Shown here: positions 8,599 through 17,036 of the stretch, one piece after another
Layout of the letters: every line of letters begins with the position of its first letter
Numbering within the stretch: position 1 is the first letter of the stretch
Source: AC-56 sp963702195
Lineage (GTDB): Bacteria > Actinomycetota > Thermoleophilia > Solirubrobacterales > 70-9
Length of the DNA stretch: 64,000 nt
Assembly: GCA_963702195.1 (NCBI GenBank)
Contig: OY969725.1
Location: forward strand, 2,852,001-2,916,000
Reading direction: 5' to 3'
Notes under the pieces: generated by a model
What the model saw: only the letters and a program-made list of their open reading frames with translations
Databases searched by the model: none
Told to the model about the DNA's origin: nothing
Made by a program: the position numbers and the translations under genes

Positions 8599-9198
8599 CT
8601 AGCCGGCCGCCTGCTCCGCTCCCGCCTGAGTACCTTGCCCTCGCCTGCGGCTCGGGCTTCCTTCATCTGCTCCCGCGTCCGCGGCGGCCGGGGTGCCGGA
8701 GGTGCGGGGCTCGAGGACCTCGGCCGTGCCGCCGGCCTTCTCGATCTTCTCCCTCGCGGCGCCGCTGAACGCGTGCGCCCGAACGGTGAGCTTCTTGGTG
8801 AGCTCCCCGCGCGCCAGCACCTTCACGGGATGGCGGCGCTTGGCCAGGCCGGCCTCGCGAAGCGTTGAGGGGGTCACCTCCGCGCCGGCGTCGAAGCGCT
8901 CCTCGAGGTCGGCGAGGTTGACCGGCTGCGTGTGGGTGCGAAACTTCTCGAACGGCATCGACATCTTCTTGTGCGGGCCGCGAAGCTTGCGGGTGCGCAT
9001 GTGGATCGGGTTCTGTCCGCCCTCATAACCCGCCTTGCGCTTGTTGCCCGACCGGGCACCGGCGCCCTTCTCGCCACGGCCCGAGGTCTTGCCCAGCCCG
9101 GAGCCGGCGCCGCGCCCAACGCGCTTGCGCGCATGGCGGGAGCCGGCCTTCGGCCGCACCGAGTGAAGCCCGACCTCATCGGGCGCGAGGCGCGGCAT
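8599..9198 (-). CDS. rplO: 50S ribosomal protein L15
   Basis: This 199-residue protein has a canonical L15 core: KAGSRHARKRVGRGAGSGLG and KTSGRGEKGAGARSG (about 17-50), GYEGGQNPI, RGPHKKMSMP, and the C-terminal domain HPVKVLARGELTKKLTVRAH with FSGAAREKIEKAGGTAEVL. L15 binds 23S rRNA domain II late in assembly. The last 37 residues (after about 162) are a non-conserved tail rich in Ala, Gly, Ser and Arg, making the protein 30-50 residues longer than typical L15. Its ATG overlaps the rpmD stop by one base, so the two are translationally coupled. Confidence 0.96.
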   Translation of the reverse strand: MPRLAPDEVGLHSVRPKAGSRHARKRVGRGAGSGLGKTSGRGEKGAGARSGNKRKAGYEGGQNPIHMRTRKLRGPHKKMSMPFEKFRTHTQPVNLADLEERFDAGAEVTPSTLREAGLAKRRHPVKVLARGELTKKLTVRAHAFSGAAREKIEKAGGTAEVLEPRTSGTPAAADAGADEGSPSRRRGQGTQAGAEQAAG

Positions 9199-9386
9199 CA
9201 GGAGCCCTTCCCGTCGTCCACCTCGACGAGGTGGCCGACGACGTTGAGCATCCCCCGCAGCTCGGGGCTGTCCGCGCGCTCGACGCTGCGGCCGATCCTG
9301 CCCAGGCGAAGTGAGCGAAGCGTCTCGCGCTGCGCCGGACTGGTGCCGTTGGCGGAGCGAACCTGCTTGATGACGAGATCAGCCAC
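9198..9386 (-). CDS. rpmD: 50S ribosomal protein L30
   Basis: This is a 62-residue L30, the normal bacterial length: LVIKQVRSANGTSPAQRETLRSL-type N-terminal strand and helix, GRIGRSVERADSPELRGML, then LNVVGHLVEVDDG. L30 binds 23S rRNA near domain II. The GTG start at 9386 overlaps the end of rpsE by 8 nt, in the usual rpsE-rpmD-rplO order. Confidence 0.95.
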   Translation of the reverse strand: MADLVIKQVRSANGTSPAQRETLRSLRLGRIGRSVERADSPELRGMLNVVGHLVEVDDGKGS

Positions 9387-10035
9387 CGTCGGAGCCCTCC
9401 TTGGGGGCCTCCTCCGCCGGCTTCGAGGGCTCGCCGGGCGACGACTCCGCGACCACGGCGACGGGGTCCGGGGCGCCGTTGCCGTTCACCGTCTCGGTCG
9501 GCTTCGGCTGCTTGGAGATCCCGAGCACCTCGTTGACGCTCAGGCCGCGCAGCTTCGCCACCTGCTCGGGGCGGCGCAGGCTCGTGAGCCCCTCCATCGT
9601 CGCCTTCACCAGGTTGATCGGGTTCTGCGTGCCGATGCTCTTGGTGAGCACGTCGCGAATGCCGGCGAGCTCGAGCACGGCGCGCACGCCCCCGCCCGCG
9701 ATCACCCCGGTACCGGGGCTCGCCGGGCGCAGCACGACGTGGCCGGCCCCGAAGCGGCCGATGATCCGGTGCGGGATCGTCTGCCCGTACATGGGCACGC
9801 GAATCAGGCTCTTGCGGGCGTTCTCGACGGCCTTCTGGATCGCGAGCGGAACCTCGCGCGCCTTCCCGTAGCCGATCCCGACCACGGAGTTCTCGTCGCC
9901 CACGGCCACCAGCGCCGTGAACGAGAAGCGGCGACCGCCCTTGACGACCTTGGCGACGCGGTTGATCTCGATCACCCGCTCCTGGAGGTCTAGCCCCTGG
10001 GGGCTGACTGTCTCGATGTCTGGATTCACTTTCAA
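9379..10035 (-). CDS. rpsE: 30S ribosomal protein S5
   Basis: S5 is part of the 30S fidelity centre and mRNA entry. In this 218-residue protein, the N-terminal dsRBD-like domain has VIEINRVAKVVKGGRRFSF and ALVAVGDENSVVGIGYGKA (about 23-65). The C-terminal domain has GAGHVVLRPASPGTGVIAGG and GVRAVLELAGI. A non-conserved 40-residue C-terminal tail rich in Pro, Glu and Ala follows residue about 178. The start is uncertain between TTG 10035 and an in-frame GTG two codons later; both lack a strong Shine-Dalgarno. It sits 21 nt after rplR and overlaps rpmD. Confidence 0.96.
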   Translation of the reverse strand: MKVNPDIETVSPQGLDLQERVIEINRVAKVVKGGRRFSFTALVAVGDENSVVGIGYGKAREVPLAIQKAVENARKSLIRVPMYGQTIPHRIIGRFGAGHVVLRPASPGTGVIAGGGVRAVLELAGIRDVLTKSIGTQNPINLVKATMEGLTSLRRPEQVAKLRGLSVNEVLGISKQPKPTETVNGNGAPDPVAVVAESSPGEPSKPAEEAPKEGSDGG

Positions 10036-10056
10036 GGCTCAGATCACGGTAGCGAG

Positions 10057-10410
10057 TTAGAAACTCAGTCCGCCCTCGCGGGCGCCCTCCGCCAGCGCCT
10101 TCACGCGGCCGTGGTACCGGTAGCCGCCGCGATCGAACAGGCAGGCCTCCACGCCCGCCTCCTTCGCCCGCCCGGCGAGGAGCTCGCCGGCCTTCTTGGC
10201 CTGCTCGAGCGGGCCGAGCTTGCGCAGGTCGGCCTCGGTCCACGAGACCGACGCGACGGTGCGCGCCGCGTCGTCGTCGATCAGCTGGGCGAACATGCCG
10301 CGGTTCGAGCGGAACACCGACAGGCGCGGCCGCTCCGCCGTGCCGCGGATCTTCGCCCGCACCCGGCGGCGCCTGCGCATGCGGCGCTGCGGCTTGGTCT
10401 GGACGGTCAT
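10057..10410 (-). CDS. rplR: 50S ribosomal protein L18
   Basis: L18 carries 5S rRNA into the central protuberance. The 117-residue length is normal. The basic N-terminus (KPQRRMRRRRRVRAKI) is followed by the core GTAERPRLSVFRSNRGMFAQ, LIDDDAARTVASVS, LGPLEQAKKAGELLAGRAKE and the signature FDRGGYRYHGRVKALAEGAREGGL. The ATG at 10410 overlaps the rplF stop (ATGA), so it is translationally coupled with L6. Confidence 0.97.
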   Translation of the reverse strand: MTVQTKPQRRMRRRRRVRAKIRGTAERPRLSVFRSNRGMFAQLIDDDAARTVASVSWTEADLRKLGPLEQAKKAGELLAGRAKEAGVEACLFDRGGYRYHGRVKALAEGAREGGLSF

Positions 10411-10940
10411 GCGCGCTTACCGACCTTTCTCCTGACGTGCTCGCCCGCGTACCTGACGCCCTTGCCCTTGTAGGGCTCCGGCGGCCGCGTGCGTCGGATC
10501 CGCGCGGCGATCTCGCCGACGAGTTGCTTGTCGATCCCCCTGACCACGACCTGCGTGGGCACCGGAACCTCGAACTCGATCCCATCGGGGGCGCTCACCG
10601 AGATCGTGTGGGAGTAGCCGACGCTGAGCTCCAGCGCCTTGCCCTGAAGTCGCGCGCGATAGCCGACGCCCTGGATCTCAAGGCGTTTCTCGTAGCCATC
10701 CGTGACCCCGACGACCATGTTGGCGATCAGGCTGCGCGTGAGCCCGTGGAGCGCGCGGTGCTCGCCGCGATCGGTCGGGCGCTCGACCGTCAGCGTGCCG
10801 TCGGACTGGGTCACCTTCATGTCCGGGCTCAGGTCCTGGGTCAGCTCGCCCTTGGGCCCCTTGACCGAGACCAGCCCCGGCTTGATGTCCACTGTGACGC
10901 CGTCCGGAACGGCGATCGGCTTTCTTCCGATTCGGCTCAC
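10407..10940 (-). CDS. rplF: 50S ribosomal protein L6
   Basis: L6 sits near the GTPase-associated centre of the 50S subunit. This 177-residue protein is full length, with both repeats visible: MSRIGRKPIAVPDGVTVDI, VSVKGPKGELTQDLSP, GVTDGYEKRLEIQGVGYRA, then the second-domain signature RTRPPEPYKGKGVRYAGE (about 153-170) and a basic end. The start is GTG 10940, 6 nt after rpsH. Confidence 0.97.
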   Translation of the reverse strand: MSRIGRKPIAVPDGVTVDIKPGLVSVKGPKGELTQDLSPDMKVTQSDGTLTVERPTDRGEHRALHGLTRSLIANMVVGVTDGYEKRLEIQGVGYRARLQGKALELSVGYSHTISVSAPDGIEFEVPVPTQVVVRGIDKQLVGEIAARIRRTRPPEPYKGKGVRYAGEHVRRKVGKRA

Positions 10941-10946
10941 GTCAAC

Positions 10947-11351
10947 TCACCACACGTACGCGACGACCTCGCCGCCCACGCCCTTCTGCTTCGCCTCGTG
11001 GCCGGTCATCACGCCGACCGAAGTGGAAAGGATCGCCGTCCCCATGCCGCCCATGACCCGCGGGATCTCGCCGTGGGCCACGTAGCGCCGCCGGCCAGGG
11101 CGCGAGATGCGGCGCAGGCCGGTCACCACGGAGCGCCGGCCTTCCGCGTACTTCAGCTTGATCTTGATCACGTCGCCGACCGGAGTCGGCTCGACCGAGA
11201 ACCCGTCGATGTAACCCTGCTCGTCGAGGATGCGCGACATCTCGCGCTTCAGGCGCGAAGACGGGATCTCGACCTCGGCGTGCCGCGCGGTGATCGCGTT
11301 GCGCACGCGCGTGAGGTAGTCGGAAATGGGGTCGGTGAGCATCAGGGTCAT
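10947..11351 (-). CDS. rpsH: 30S ribosomal protein S8
   Basis: S8 binds the central domain of 16S rRNA and in many bacteria represses the spc operon. The 134-residue protein has LTDPISDYLTRVRNAITA (N-terminal helix), IPSSRLKREMSRILDEQGYI, RISRPGRRRY and the C-terminal RNA-binding signature IPRVMGGMGTAILSTSVGVM. ATG 11351 is followed by a second in-frame ATG three codons on, and either could be used. It lies 16 nt after rpsZ. Confidence 0.97.
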   Translation of the reverse strand: MTLMLTDPISDYLTRVRNAITARHAEVEIPSSRLKREMSRILDEQGYIDGFSVEPTPVGDVIKIKLKYAEGRRSVVTGLRRISRPGRRRYVAHGEIPRVMGGMGTAILSTSVGVMTGHEAKQKGVGGEVVAYVW

Positions 11352-11367
11352 GGGCGTGCCGGCTCCG

Positions 11368-11553
11368 TCACCAGCTGGACTTGGTCATCCCGGGGATGTA
11401 GCCCTTGTGGGCGAGGTCCCGCAGGCACAGCCTGCAGAGGCCGAACTTGCGGAAGTAGGCGCGCGGCCTGCCGCAACGCCGGCATCGATTGTAGGCCCGG
11501 GTCTTGTACTTGGCCTTTCGCTGCTGTCGAACTCTCTGTGAAGTCTTTGCCAT
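11368..11553 (-). CDS. rpsZ: 30S ribosomal protein S14, zinc type
   Basis: This is a 61-residue type Z S14 with an intact zinc site: Cys-x2-Cys in NRCRRCGRPR and Cys-x2-Cys in GLCRLCLRD, followed by the usual KGYIPGMTKSSW end. S14 helps assemble the 30S head. The ATG at 11553 is preceded not by a Shine-Dalgarno but by a run of 7-bp repeats (AGCTGCA units), which is unusual for an operon-internal ribosomal gene. Confidence 0.97.
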   Translation of the reverse strand: MAKTSQRVRQQRKAKYKTRAYNRCRRCGRPRAYFRKFGLCRLCLRDLAHKGYIPGMTKSSW

Positions 11554-11556
11554 ATC

Positions 11557-11625
11557 AGCTTGCAGCTTGCAGCTCGCAGCTCACAGCTCCGCAAATCGGA
11601 CGGCTGCTTGCTGCTTGCTGCCTGC
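11557..11625. repeat. 7-bp tandem repeats between rpsZ and rplE
   Basis: Two short 7-bp arrays fill the gap. At 11557-11589 the plus strand reads as degenerate copies of GCTTGCA/GCTCGCA/GCTCACA, close to five units. At 11603-11625 it reads GCTGCTT repeated about three times. They are separated by 13 bp of unique sequence (CGCAAATCGGACG). A related GCTGCTC/GCTTGCT run occurs in the rpsQ N-terminal extension near 13755-13800. Confidence 0.75.
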
Positions 11626-12438
<813 letters not shown>

Positions 12439-12449
12439 GTTTCTTCGAC

Positions 12450-12791
12450 CTAGATGTCCACGGCGGTGCCGGTTCGCTTTGCGTACCGCTCGCGCTTGCC
12501 GTCCTTGACTCGCACGCCGACCCGCGTGGGCTTGTTGTCGGTGGGATCGAGCAGCATCACCTTGGAGACGTGGATCGGCCCCTCCTTCTCGATGATGCCG
12601 CCGGCCTCAGCGCCCTTCTGCGTGTCCTTGATCGACCGCGGGCGCTGGTGGCGCTTGACGATGTTGAGGCCCTCGACGTAGACGCGCTGCCTGCGCGGCT
12701 CCGTGCGGAGCACGCGGCCGGTCTTGCCGCGATCCTTGCCGCCGGTGACCAGCACCGTGTCGTCCTTGCGGATCTTCATCCCCTTGGCCAC
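12450..12791 (-). CDS. rplX: 50S ribosomal protein L24
   Basis: L24 initiates 50S assembly at the 5' domain of 23S rRNA. The 113-residue protein has the KOW motif KIRKDDTVLVTGGKDRGKTG (about 6-25) and VYVEGLNIVKRHQRP, then GGIIEKEGPIHVSKVMLLDP and a C-terminal GVRVKDGKRERYAKRTG. The GTG start shares its first base with the rplN stop (TAGTG), which shows translational coupling. Confidence 0.97.
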   Translation of the reverse strand: MAKGMKIRKDDTVLVTGGKDRGKTGRVLRTEPRRQRVYVEGLNIVKRHQRPRSIKDTQKGAEAGGIIEKEGPIHVSKVMLLDPTDNKPTRVGVRVKDGKRERYAKRTGTAVDI

Positions 12792-13159
12792 TAGAGGACC
12801 TCCGGGGCGAGCGAGACGATCTTCATGAAGTTGCGGTCGCGCAGCTCGCGGGCGACCGGGCCGAAGATGCGGGTGCCGCGAGGGTTGCGCTGCGGGTCGA
12901 TTAGAACCGCCGCGTTCTCGTCGAACGCGATGTAGGTCCCATCGGGGCGCCCCAGCTGCTTCTTGGTGCGGACCACGACGGCCTGGACGACCTCGCCCTT
13001 GCGCACGCCGCCGTGCGGCGTCGCCTGCTTGACGGTCGCGGTGATCACGTCGCCCACGCTCGCGTAACGGCGATGGTGGCCGCCCTTCACCCGGATGACC
13101 AGGATCTCGCGCGCGCCCGAGTTGTCGGCGACGCGAAGCTTTGTCTCCTGCTGGACCAT
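12791..13159 (-). CDS. rplN: 50S ribosomal protein L14
   Basis: L14 lies at the subunit interface. The 122-residue length is exactly the usual one, with MVQQETKLRVADNSGAREI, VKGGHHRRYASVGDVI, KGEVVQAVVVRTKK, IAFDENAAVLID and the signature GTRIFGPVARELRDRNFMKI. ATG 13159 is 2 nt after the rpsQ stop. Confidence 0.97.
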   Translation of the reverse strand: MVQQETKLRVADNSGAREILVIRVKGGHHRRYASVGDVITATVKQATPHGGVRKGEVVQAVVVRTKKQLGRPDGTYIAFDENAAVLIDPQRNPRGTRIFGPVARELRDRNFMKIVSLAPEVL

Positions 13160-13161
13160 CG

Positions 13162-13815
13162 CTAGCGCGACCTCTCCACCACGTCGAGCAGCCGCCAGCG
13201 CTTGGTGCGCGACAGCGGCCGCGACTCGATCACTCGGACCACGTCGCCCTCCTGGGCGACGTTCGACTCGTCGTGGGCGTGCAGCTTGCTGGTCCGGCGC
13301 ACGACCTTCTCATAGGTCGGGTGGCGGCGGACCACGGGGATCTCGACCGTGATCGTCTTGTCGGCCGCAGCCGAGACGACGGTGCCCTGACGCACCTTCT
13401 TCGAGCCGGGCTCGCGGTCCGGCTTCGGCGTGCCCTCCCCGGGCTCGCCCCGCTTGGAGCGACGGGCGGCGCGGTAACGCCGCCGGCGCACGGAAGCGCC
13501 ACGCCGGGCCTCGGCGCGCTCGCTCGCGCGCTCGTCGGCCGTACGCTGCGGTCCCGCAGGGCCCGACGCACGCGAGCGCTTGCGCTTGCGAAGCTGCTTG
13601 GGCGAGAGAACCTCCTCGGGCTCCCCGGAATCACCGCCGTCCGCCTCCTCCGCTTCGCGTCCGGGGGCGGCCGGGTCTGCTTCACCCTGCTCAGCCTCGG
13701 GAGCTTCTGCGGCGGCCTCGGCCTCCGGGGCCTGCTCCTCTGCGGGCGCCTGCTCCTCTGCCTGCTGCTCGCTGCTCGCTGCTTGCTCTTCTTGCTTCTC
13801 TTCCTCGGCCATCAC
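13162..13815 (-). CDS. rpsQ: 30S ribosomal protein S17 with long acidic/basic N-terminal extension
   Basis: The last 80 residues are an ordinary S17: RQGTVVSAAADKTITVEIPV, HPTYEKVVRRTSKLHAHDE, NVAQEGDVVRVIESRPLS. S17 binds 16S rRNA early in assembly. In front of it lie about 135 extra residues: an acidic Glu/Gln/Ala part (1-70) that includes AAPGREAEEAD, and a basic Arg-rich part (72-125). Normal S17 is 80-110 residues, so this one is over twice as long. The APGREAEEA segment is coded by a dispersed hairpin repeat (13645-13666). The start is GTG 13815 or the adjacent ATG 13812. An internal start near the S17 core cannot be ruled out. Confidence 0.93.
   Translation of the reverse strand: MMAEEEKQEEQAASSEQQAEEQAPAEEQAPEAEAAAEAPEAEQGEADPAAPGREAEEADGGDSGEPEEVLSPKQLRKRKRSRASGPAGPQRTADERASERAEARRGASVRRRRYRAARRSKRGEPGEGTPKPDREPGSKKVRQGTVVSAAADKTITVEIPVVRRHPTYEKVVRRTSKLHAHDESNVAQEGDVVRVIESRPLSRTKRWRLLDVVERSR
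13645..13666. repeat. dispersed hairpin repeat, copy A (inside rpsQ)
   Basis: This 22-bp core is identical to copies at 19016-19037 and 35617-35638. It is centred on TCCTCCGCTTCGCGTCCGGG, and GC-rich arms on both sides (about 13637-13645 and 13666-13674) can pair with one mismatch. On the minus strand it is read in frame as part of the S17 extension. Confidence 0.85.
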
Positions 13816-13819
13816 TGCC

Positions 13820-14032
13820 TCAGTTCCTCAGTTCCTTGTCCAGGTCGATGCTGCGCTGGCGCGCCACGGTGAGCAGCCGCGCGACGTCGCGCTTGGCGTC
13901 GCCGAGCGCCGCGGAGTTCTCGAGCTCGCCGGTGGCGTGCCGGAAGCGCAGGCTGAACGCCTCCTCGCGAGCCTGCTTGAGCCGCTCGACCAGATCATGG
14001 TCGTCGAGCGCGTGGACCTCGGAGCCCTTCAC
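13820..14032 (-). CDS. rpmC: 50S ribosomal protein L29
   Basis: L29 is a two-helix protein beside the peptide exit tunnel. The 70-residue length is normal, with LDDHDLVERLKQAREEAF, SLRFRHATGELENSAAL and DVARLLTVARQRSIDLDK. I place the start at GTG 14032, giving the N-terminus MKGSEVHALDD. This GTG overlaps the rplP stop (GTGA), the usual coupling between L16 and L29. The frame stays open further upstream, but only as an antisense-type extension. Confidence 0.95.
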   Translation of the reverse strand: MKGSEVHALDDHDLVERLKQAREEAFSLRFRHATGELENSAALGDAKRDVARLLTVARQRSIDLDKELRN

Positions 14033-14448
14033 TCCGCCGCCCCCTCGCGCTTCACGAACTTGGTCTTGATCGGAAGCTTGTGACCGGCCAGGCGGATCGC
14101 GTCCTTGGCGAGGTCCTCGGGTACGCCCGCCAGCTCGAACATCACGCGGCCCGGCTTGATGACGGCCACCCAGCCCTCGGGGTTGCCCTTGCCCGAGCCC
14201 ATGCGGGTCTCGGCCGGCTTCTTCGTGTACGGCTTGTCGGGGAAGACGTTGATCCACACCTTCCCGCCACGCTTGATCTTGCGGGTCATCGCGACGCGTG
14301 CCGCCTCGATCTGGCGGTTGGTGATCCAGCCGCGCTCGAGCGCCTTCAGGCCATACTCGCCGAAGGCCACGGTGCTGCCGCCCTTGGTGTTCCCGCGCAT
14401 GCGCCCGCGCATGACCTTGCGGTGCTTGACGCGCTTCGGCATCAACAT
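14029..14448 (-). CDS. rplP: 50S ribosomal protein L16
   Basis: L16 organises the A-site of the 50S subunit. The 139-residue protein has MPKRVKHRKVMRGRMRGN, FGEYGLKALERGWITNRQIE, AARVAMTRKIKRGGKVWI, FPDKPYTKKPAETRMGSGKG and GWVAVIKPGRVMFELAG. ATG 14448 overlaps the rpsC stop (TGATG). An in-frame ATG at 14442 is the alternative start that gives MPKRVKHRK. Confidence 0.97.
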   Translation of the reverse strand: MLMPKRVKHRKVMRGRMRGNTKGGSTVAFGEYGLKALERGWITNRQIEAARVAMTRKIKRGGKVWINVFPDKPYTKKPAETRMGSGKGNPEGWVAVIKPGRVMFELAGVPEDLAKDAIRLAGHKLPIKTKFVKREGAAE

Positions 14449-15524
14449 CAGCTGGATTCCTCCTCGGGCTTGGGGGCCTCCCCGCTCGGGGCCGCTTCAT
14501 CGGCGCCCGCCTGCTCGGTGGCGGGAGCCTGCTCGGCGGGCGGAGGCGCCTCGGCAGGGGGAGTCGCCTCCGGGGCCGGCGTCGCCTCAGGGGGAGCCTG
14601 CTCGGCGGCCGTGGCCTGCTCGGCGGGGGGAGCCTCGGCGGGAGTCTGCTCGGTGGGGGTCTGCTGCGGGGCCGGGGGCTGCTCCGCGGCCGGCTGCGGC
14701 GGGGCGGCCTGCGCGGCCTCGGCGGGGGCCTTCTGCTCGGCCGGGGCGCTGGCCTTCGGGCGCGCGGGCGCGGCGCCGCCCCCGCGGCGACCCTGGCGCT
14801 GGCGACCGTCTCCGGAGCGGCCATCGCGGCGCTCGCGCCGGCGGCGGCGTGGGCCGAGGCCTTCCTCCTGCTCGTCGATCTGGCCGGAGCGATAGCCCTC
14901 AGGCATGACCTCGCCCTTGTTGATCCAGCACTTGACGCCGATGCGACCGGTCGTTGTGCGTGCCTCGACAAAGCCGTAGTCGATGTCGGCGCGGAGCGTG
15001 TGCAGCGGCACGCGACCGTCGGCGTAGCCCTCGGTGCGCGCCATCTCGGCGCCGCCAAGGCGGCCGGAGACCTGCACCTTCACGCCCTTGGCACCGGAGC
15101 GCATCGCGGAGGTGAGCGCCCGCTTCATCGCGCGGCGGAAGGCGACGCGGTTCTGGAGCTGCTCCGCGATCGACTGAGCGACCAGCTTCGCGTCGAGCTC
15201 GGGGCGCTTGATCTCGCGGATATTCACCTTGACCGGCTTGCCGGTGATCTTGTGGAGGTCGCGGCGCAGCGCGTCGACCTCCGACCCGGACTTGCCGATC
15301 ACGATTCCGGGCCGGGCGGTGTGGATGTCCACGGTGACCTCGCCGCGCTGCTTGACGATCCGGATGTCGGACAGGCCGGCGTGGGCCAGCTTGTTCTGGA
15401 TGTGGTCGCGGATCGCGATGTCCTCGAACAGGTAGTCGGAGAACTCGCGCTCGTTGAACCAGTTCGACTTCCAGTCGTGGATGTATCCGACCCTGAAACC
15501 CTCGGGATGAATCTTCTGGCCCAC
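14448..15524 (-). CDS. rpsC: 30S ribosomal protein S3 with Pro/Ala/Glu-rich C-terminal extension
   Basis: S3 forms the mRNA entry channel. Residues 1-210 are a complete S3: MGQKIHPEGFRVGYIHDWKS, KH-domain GKSG loop in IVIGKSGSEVDALRRDL, IREIKRPELDAKLVAQSIAE, VSGRLGGAEMARTEGYADGR, and GVKCWINKGEVMPEG. After that come about 145 extra residues: an Arg-rich patch (GPRRRRRERRDGRSG), then a long Pro/Ala/Glu/Gln tail with many PAEQ and PPAEA words. Typical S3 is 210-280 residues. The GTG start at 15524 shares a base with the rplV stop. Confidence 0.96.
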   Translation of the reverse strand: MGQKIHPEGFRVGYIHDWKSNWFNEREFSDYLFEDIAIRDHIQNKLAHAGLSDIRIVKQRGEVTVDIHTARPGIVIGKSGSEVDALRRDLHKITGKPVKVNIREIKRPELDAKLVAQSIAEQLQNRVAFRRAMKRALTSAMRSGAKGVKVQVSGRLGGAEMARTEGYADGRVPLHTLRADIDYGFVEARTTTGRIGVKCWINKGEVMPEGYRSGQIDEQEEGLGPRRRRRERRDGRSGDGRQRQGRRGGGAAPARPKASAPAEQKAPAEAAQAAPPQPAAEQPPAPQQTPTEQTPAEAPPAEQATAAEQAPPEATPAPEATPPAEAPPPAEQAPATEQAGADEAAPSGEAPKPEEESS

Positions 15525-15898
15525 TACGCCTCCTCGGTCGGGATCAGGGCCACCTTGACGTGGCAGGTTCGCTTGTCGATGCGGGTCGCGCGGCCGCGGG
15601 CACGGGCACGCCAGCGCTTGAGCGTGGGGCCCTCGTCCACCGTGATCTCGGCGATCCGCATGTCGTCGCCCACCAGCTCGTGGTTGGCCTCGGCGTTGGC
15701 GGCGGCGGACGCCACCAGCTTGTCGATGTCGACGGCCGCGCCGCGGGTGGAGAACCGAAGCAGCGTCCGCGCCTCGGGCACGGTCAGGCCGCGCACCTGA
15801 TTGGCCACCAGACGCGCCTTGCGCGGCGCCATCCGCACGTACTTCGAGCTCGCCCGCACCACGGGCGCCTCCGTCGCCTTTTCCTTCGCCTTCGCCAT
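15524..15898 (-). CDS. rplV: 50S ribosomal protein L22
   Basis: L22 lines the exit tunnel. The 124-residue protein has VRASSKYVRMAPRKARLVAN, QVRGLTVPEARTLLRFS, KLVASAAANAEANHELVGDD and the C-terminal hairpin RARGRATRIDKRTCHVKVAL. A short non-conserved N-terminus (MAKAKEKATEAP) precedes the core. The hairpin that reaches into the tunnel is of normal length. ATG 15898 overlaps the rpsS stop by one base. Confidence 0.97.
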   Translation of the reverse strand: MAKAKEKATEAPVVRASSKYVRMAPRKARLVANQVRGLTVPEARTLLRFSTRGAAVDIDKLVASAAANAEANHELVGDDMRIAEITVDEGPTLKRWRARARGRATRIDKRTCHVKVALIPTEEA

Positions 15899-16176
15899 CA
15901 GCGTTCAGCCGCCGCCCTGCTGCCGGAGTGGGCGCGGAAGGTTCGGGTGGGCGCGAACTCGCCCAGCTTCTGACCGACCATGGACTCTGAGATGAAGACC
16001 GGCACGTGCTTGCGGCCGTCGTGCACGGCGATGGTGTGGCCCACCATCTCGGGAAAGATCGTCGAGCTGCGCGACCAGGTCTTGATCATCTGCTTGTTGC
16101 CGCTCTCGTTCATCTGCTGAACGCGCCGGAGCAGCCGCTCCTCGGCGTGCGGACCCTTCTTGGTCGAACGTCCCAT
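15898..16176 (-). CDS. rpsS: 30S ribosomal protein S19
   Basis: S19 sits in the 30S head and contacts S13 and the A-site tRNA. The 92-residue protein has GRSTKKGPHAEERLLRRVQ, KTWSRSSTIFPEMVGHTIAV, HDGRKHVPVFISESMVGQKL and GEFAPTRTFRAHSG, the standard signature order. ATG 16176 overlaps the rplB stop by one base. The reading frame is open far upstream, but the conserved N-terminus fixes the start here. Confidence 0.97.
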   Translation of the reverse strand: MGRSTKKGPHAEERLLRRVQQMNESGNKQMIKTWSRSSTIFPEMVGHTIAVHDGRKHVPVFISESMVGQKLGEFAPTRTFRAHSGSRAAAER

Positions 16177-17027
16177 TACCTGTTGCCTCCCTTCCGCTTG
16201 CCGCGGCGCCGGCCGCGGACGATCATCGCGTTGGAAGCCTTGCGCTTCTTGCGGGTGCGGTAGCCGAGAGTCGGCTTGCCCCACGGGGTCTCCGGATGCC
16301 CACCGGGCGTGTGGTGCGCCTCGCCGCCGCCGTGGGGGTGGTCGACGGGATTCATCGCCACGCCGCGCGTCTGCGGGCGGACGCCCTTGTGGCGCTTGCG
16401 CCCCGCCTTGCCGAGCTCCACGTTCTGATGCTCGGAGTTCGAGAGCGTGCCCACGGTCGCGCGGCAGTCGGCGCGGACCATCCGCATCTCGGAGGAGGGC
16501 AGACGAAGCGTGACCATCGGGCCCTCCTTCGCGGCCACCTGGATCCCCGAGCCCGCGGCGCGACCGAGCCGGCCACCCTGGCCCGGCACCAGCTCGACGT
16601 TGTGGACGATCGTCCCGGTGGGGATCGCCCGCAGCGGCAGCGAGTTGCCGGGGCGGATGTCGGCGCGGTCGCCGGACTCGACCGTCGCGCCCGGGCGCAG
16701 GCCCTGGGGGGCGAGGATGTAGCGCTTCTCCCCGTCCGCGTAGTGGAGCAGGGCGATGTAGGTGGTGCGGTTGGGGTCGTACTCGACCGTGGCCACCTTC
16801 GCCGGCACGCCGTCCTTGCGCCGCAGGAAGTCGATCTTGCGGTACCGGCGCTTGGCCCCGCCGCCGCGGTGGCGCGAGGTGACCCGGCCATGGGTGTTGC
16901 GCCCGCCGGACTTTGCCTTGCCCTCGGTGAGCGGCTTGTGCGGCTGCTTCTCCGTCAGCTCCTCGCGAAGCTGAAAGGTGGCGAACCGCCGCCCGGGTGA
17001 AGTTGGCTTTGACTTTCTGATCGCCAT
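16176..17027 (-). CDS. rplB: 50S ribosomal protein L2
   Basis: L2 is needed for subunit association and peptidyl transfer. The 283-residue protein is full length: KPTSPGRRFATFQLREELTE, GGRNTHGRVTSRHRGGGAKR, YDPNRTTYIALLHYADGEKR, IPTGTIVHNVELVPGQGGRL, RAAGSGIQVAAKEG and the highly conserved VAMNPVDHPHGGGEAH near residue 228-243, which contains the key His. The C-terminus is GRRRGKRKGGNR. It lies 9 nt after rplW and overlaps rpsS by one base. Confidence 0.98.
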   Translation of the reverse strand: MAIRKSKPTSPGRRFATFQLREELTEKQPHKPLTEGKAKSGGRNTHGRVTSRHRGGGAKRRYRKIDFLRRKDGVPAKVATVEYDPNRTTYIALLHYADGEKRYILAPQGLRPGATVESGDRADIRPGNSLPLRAIPTGTIVHNVELVPGQGGRLGRAAGSGIQVAAKEGPMVTLRLPSSEMRMVRADCRATVGTLSNSEHQNVELGKAGRKRHKGVRPQTRGVAMNPVDHPHGGGEAHHTPGGHPETPWGKPTLGYRTRKKRKASNAMIVRGRRRGKRKGGNR

Positions 17028-17036
17028 CGTTCCTCG

